From NCBI GenBank assembly GCA_030445265.1, contig JAUCSC010000001.1, forward strand, positions 546,494-610,493: a DNA stretch of 64,000 nt. Direction: 5' to 3'. This DNA is from Candidatus Saccharimonadota bacterium. GTDB taxonomy: Bacteria; Patescibacteriota; Saccharimonadia; Saccharimonadales; Saccharimonadaceae. Position numbers and translations under genes: made by a program. Shown here in pieces: positions 62,182-64,000 of the stretch; the stretch's first letter is position 1; every line of letters begins with the position of its first letter. The notes under the pieces were generated by a model. That model was not told the origin of the DNA. It ran no database searches and worked only from the letters and a program-made list of their open reading frames with translations.

Positions 62182-62844
62182 CTACGCTCGAGCAATTGCT
62201 ACAAGACCACTGAGGCAAATCAATTGCATTTCCCGTGCATAGAGATTATGAGCATATAGCTCTACTTTTGATGCTTCTGGGTCATAATGCATACCGTCTG
62301 TATCTAAACTACAGCTTCCGGCGGGATTCGTCTCAAGCGTAATGCCTTCGGAACGACTTACCAACGCATAAACGAGGCTTGGAATTATGCGCCGCGACGC
62401 ATAGCGTAAATTAACTGCGCTGCTACGCATTGCATCCGTTGCAACTTGCTGAATGTCTTGATCGGCTAATTCTGGCCACGCAAGTTCAGCCGACATCCCT
62501 AAGCGGTCGCCAGCATTAATGTACTCCCTACTCATATTCACGTTGAGCGCTGGGTCTTCCAAATCATATGGTACCAGTGAAGCAACCTCAGTCGATACTT
62601 TGGTAAGTTGAGTAAAAGCATTTCCTCTTACCACATGGTCTCTCATACTGCCTGCTTTGGTATAGTTGAGTGTAATATTGGCGCCTTCTTGGCCCTTGCT
62701 TTCAAAATTCACTACACGCTGTTTTGCTGGCAAACTGAATGTGCGAAGCAAAGTCTCACTATCGATGACCTTCTCCATCACCTCGTCTGGTATGCGAAGT
62801 ATTATGCCGTCATCGTAATTCTCATATCGTAAGCGCTCTGTCAT
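62182..62844 (-). CDS. Protein of unknown function
   Basis: A 220-residue soluble protein, acidic, with DGIILRIPDEVMEKVID near the start and YASRRIIPSLVYALVSRSEG later. No family seen. ATG 62844 is taken because TACTAT lies 7 bases upstream with TTGCCC 17 bases further, a leaderless layout; the extra three codons to 62853 overlap that box. It faces the prepilin gene tail to tail. Confidence 0.6.
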   Translation of the reverse strand: MTERLRYENYDDGIILRIPDEVMEKVIDSETLLRTFSLPAKQRVVNFESKGQEGANITLNYTKAGSMRDHVVRGNAFTQLTKVSTEVASLVPYDLEDPALNVNMSREYINAGDRLGMSAELAWPELADQDIQQVATDAMRSSAVNLRYASRRIIPSLVYALVSRSEGITLETNPAGSCSLDTDGMHYDPEASKVELYAHNLYAREMQLICLSGLVAIARA

Positions 62845-62924
62845 GGAAACCATAGTAAACCTATGTCAGTTCGCGGGCAAGATTGAGGAATCAATTAATC
62901 ACGGTTGAGGTCGCTTTACTGCCT

Positions 62925-62953
62925 TTGACAAAAGCTAAAAAAACCGTTACAAT
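62925..62953 (+). promoter_or_regulatory. rpmE2 promoter
   Basis: TTGACA (62925-62930), 17 bases, TACAAT (62948-62953). The expected start is at 62960 or 62961, only 3-4 bases before the ATG. Confidence 0.85.
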
Positions 62954-62963
62954 GGTTCAGATT

Positions 62964-63284
62964 ATGAAGAGCAACTTACACCCTAGTGACTACCGCCCTG
63001 TCGTCTTTAAGGACGATACAGCTAGTTTTGCCTTTTTGACACAGTCAACGGTAAACACCACCGAAACGATTAAATGGGAAGATGGCAACGAGTACCCTCT
63101 CGTAAAAGTACACATTTCGAGTGCCTCTCACCCCTTCTTCACTGGTGAAGAGAAGATCATCGACACCGAAGGACGCGTTGACCGATTTAAAAATCGTGCA
63201 GCAGCAGCCGACGCGCGCAAATCTCAACTGGCGAACAAAGCTAAAAAAGCCAGCGCCGCAAAAACTCGTAAATCTGACAAATAG
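62964..63284 (+). CDS. rpmE2: 50S ribosomal protein L31 type B
   Basis: Matches the zinc-free type B L31: [28 protein letters not shown] and [14 protein letters not shown] are diagnostic, with no CxxC zinc pair. A basic C-terminal extension ([22 protein letters not shown], read in parts) is longer than usual. ATG 62964 is chosen for its promoter spacing; the upstream extension lies across the -10 and -35 boxes. Confidence 0.95.
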   Translation: MKSNLHPSDYRPVVFKDDTASFAFLTQSTVNTTETIKWEDGNEYPLVKVHISSASHPFFTGEEKIIDTEGRVDRFKNRAAAADARKSQLANKAKKASAAKTRKSDK

Positions 63285-63295
63285 CGACGGCCCAA

Positions 63296-63328
63296 AAGAG
63301 ATTATCTTAAAGAATAGTCTCTTTTTTT
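63296..63328 (+). terminator. Intrinsic terminator after rpmE2
   Basis: AAGAGATTAT pairs with ATAGTCTCTT, 10 base pairs including one G-T, with an 8-base loop and seven T at the end. Confidence 0.9.
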
Positions 63329-63335
63329 GTACAAT
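63307..63335 (+). promoter_or_regulatory. prfA: prfA promoter nested in the rpmE2 terminator
   Basis: TTAAAG (63307-63312) and TACAAT (63330-63335) with a 17-base spacer; the -35 lies in the terminator loop and the -10 follows its T-run. AAGGAG precedes the prfA ATG. Confidence 0.5.
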
Positions 63336-63356
63336 GAAGATAGGATAAGGAGTGAA

Positions 63357-64000
63357 ATGCCGAAATTACATATCGATACGACCGAACTACAAGCTGAACG
63401 CGATGCGCTCAGCAGCTTCTTAGCGCGCCCTGATGCCTACAGCGATCCTGACTATAGTACGAAAAATAAGCGGTTCATGGAGCTTGATACGCTGCTAGCT
63501 AAAGCGAACGAACGCGCTTCACTGGAGGCGCAGCTCGTTGAGGCCAAAGAGCTGACAAGTGGGAACGATGAGCTCGCCGAGCTCGCTCGCTCCGAAGTCG
63601 CCGAGACCGAAGCTCGCCTGGAAACCCTGGAAAATGACCTCTTCGCCATGCTGGCGCCAAAGGACAAGAATGACGAAAAAAATGTGATCATTGAGATACG
63701 GGCCGGCGCTGGTGGCGATGAAGCCAGCCTGTTTGCCGCCGAGCTGTACCGTATGTACCTCCGCTACTGCGAGACCAATCGACTACGGACGGAGCTGATC
63801 AGTGAAAGTGCCAACGATACTGGTGGCTACAAAGAAGTTGTTTTCAGTGTCAAGGGCGACGCACCGTATGCACGGCTGAAGTTCGAATCTGGAGTTCACC
63901 GTGTCCAACGTGTCCCAGCAACGGAATCACAAGGCCGTATTCACACCAGTACCGTGACGGTCGCCGTTCTACCGGAAGCAGAAGAAACCGATATCGAGAT
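63357..64000 (+). CDS. prfA: Peptide chain release factor 1, 5' part
   Basis: RF1 reads UAA and UAG. The reading frame runs off the window end, so only about 214 residues are visible: an N-terminal helical domain ([11 protein letters not shown]), then [17 protein letters not shown], and the PAT tripeptide in [20 protein letters not shown]. The GGQ motif lies beyond the window. AAGGAG lies 4 bases upstream of ATG 63357. A short RF1 N-terminal domain is typical of small genomes. Confidence 0.95.
   Translation, partial: MPKLHIDTTELQAERDALSSFLARPDAYSDPDYSTKNKRFMELDTLLAKANERASLEAQLVEAKELTSGNDELAELARSEVAETEARLETLENDLFAMLAPKDKNDEKNVIIEIRAGAGGDEASLFAAELYRMYLRYCETNRLRTELISESANDTGGYKEVVFSVKGDAPYARLKFESGVHRVQRVPATESQGRIHTSTVTVAVLPEAEETDIE

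Noticed and set aside
1-64000. tRNA genes, rRNA genes, CRISPR arrays, insertion sequences, integrases
   Set aside because: I looked for T-arm, repeat-spacer and transposase patterns and saw none; a tRNAscan or CRISPR search would be needed to exclude weak ones.

Overview
The window (about 50% GC) reads as chromosome from a small-genome bacterium of the Candidate Phyla Radiation/Patescibacteria; Candidatus Saccharibacteria (TM7) is my best guess. The basis is the gene assortment and order, very compact housekeeping operons, type IV prepilins, a free-standing VirD4/TraG-like ATPase, and many leaderless or near-leaderless promoters. Both release factors RF1 and RF2 are encoded and UGA ends genes, so the standard bacterial code applies, unlike Gracilibacteria/SR1. 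The taxon is an inference; no rRNA gene is present to settle it.

Layout. 1-7.5 kb, plus strand: 3' part of topA, a sigma region-4/HARE-HTH-like protein, a VirD4-like ATPase, a prepilin with a lectin-like C-terminus and an AbiV-type protein. 7.5-8.4 kb: an AT-rich, gene-poor stretch where plus-strand genes on the left meet minus-strand genes on the right. 8.4-16.7 kb, minus strand: a division and cell wall (dcw) cluster mraZ-rsmH-ftsL-ftsI-mraY-ftsW-murG-ftsQ, with a MraZ operator and two DnaA boxes upstream and a highly structured, undescribed leader-like RNA between mraZ and rsmH. 16.8-19.9 kb: PIF1-like helicase, GH1 glycosidase and a small membrane protein. 20-24.7 kb: unknown proteins, a KwaB-like (DUF4868) protein, RNase HI, DUF427 and GlyRS.

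24.7-32.5 kb: TPR-like protein, sensor-less histidine kinase/response regulator/RecO operon, exonuclease VII, a flippase-like membrane protein, a Trm11-like methyltransferase and ribosomal protein L27. 32.5-35 kb: four unknown genes. 35-43.5 kb: response regulator, CtpA-type protease, CHAP hydrolase, FtsX, FtsE, RF2, MurD and an M16 peptidase; the FtsEX-hydrolase group is a peptidoglycan-splitting machine. 43.5-60 kb: SecA, HPF, SerRS, a secreted alpha/beta hydrolase, a MacB-like ABC exporter, LysRS, GreA, ProRS, CPBP and RseP proteases, UppS, RRF, EF-Ts and S2, forming a translation, export and lipid-carrier block. 60-64 kb: AbiH protein, a frameshifted gene, a second prepilin, L31 and the start of RF1.

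The most interesting non-coding signals are the mraZ-rsmH structured RNA, the combined MraZ/DnaA control region of the dcw operon, and the recurring placement of a -10 box 6-11 nt before the start codon of first-in-operon genes, while genes within operons often carry Shine-Dalgarno sequences. No rRNA, tRNA, CRISPR array, insertion sequence or integrase was recognised.
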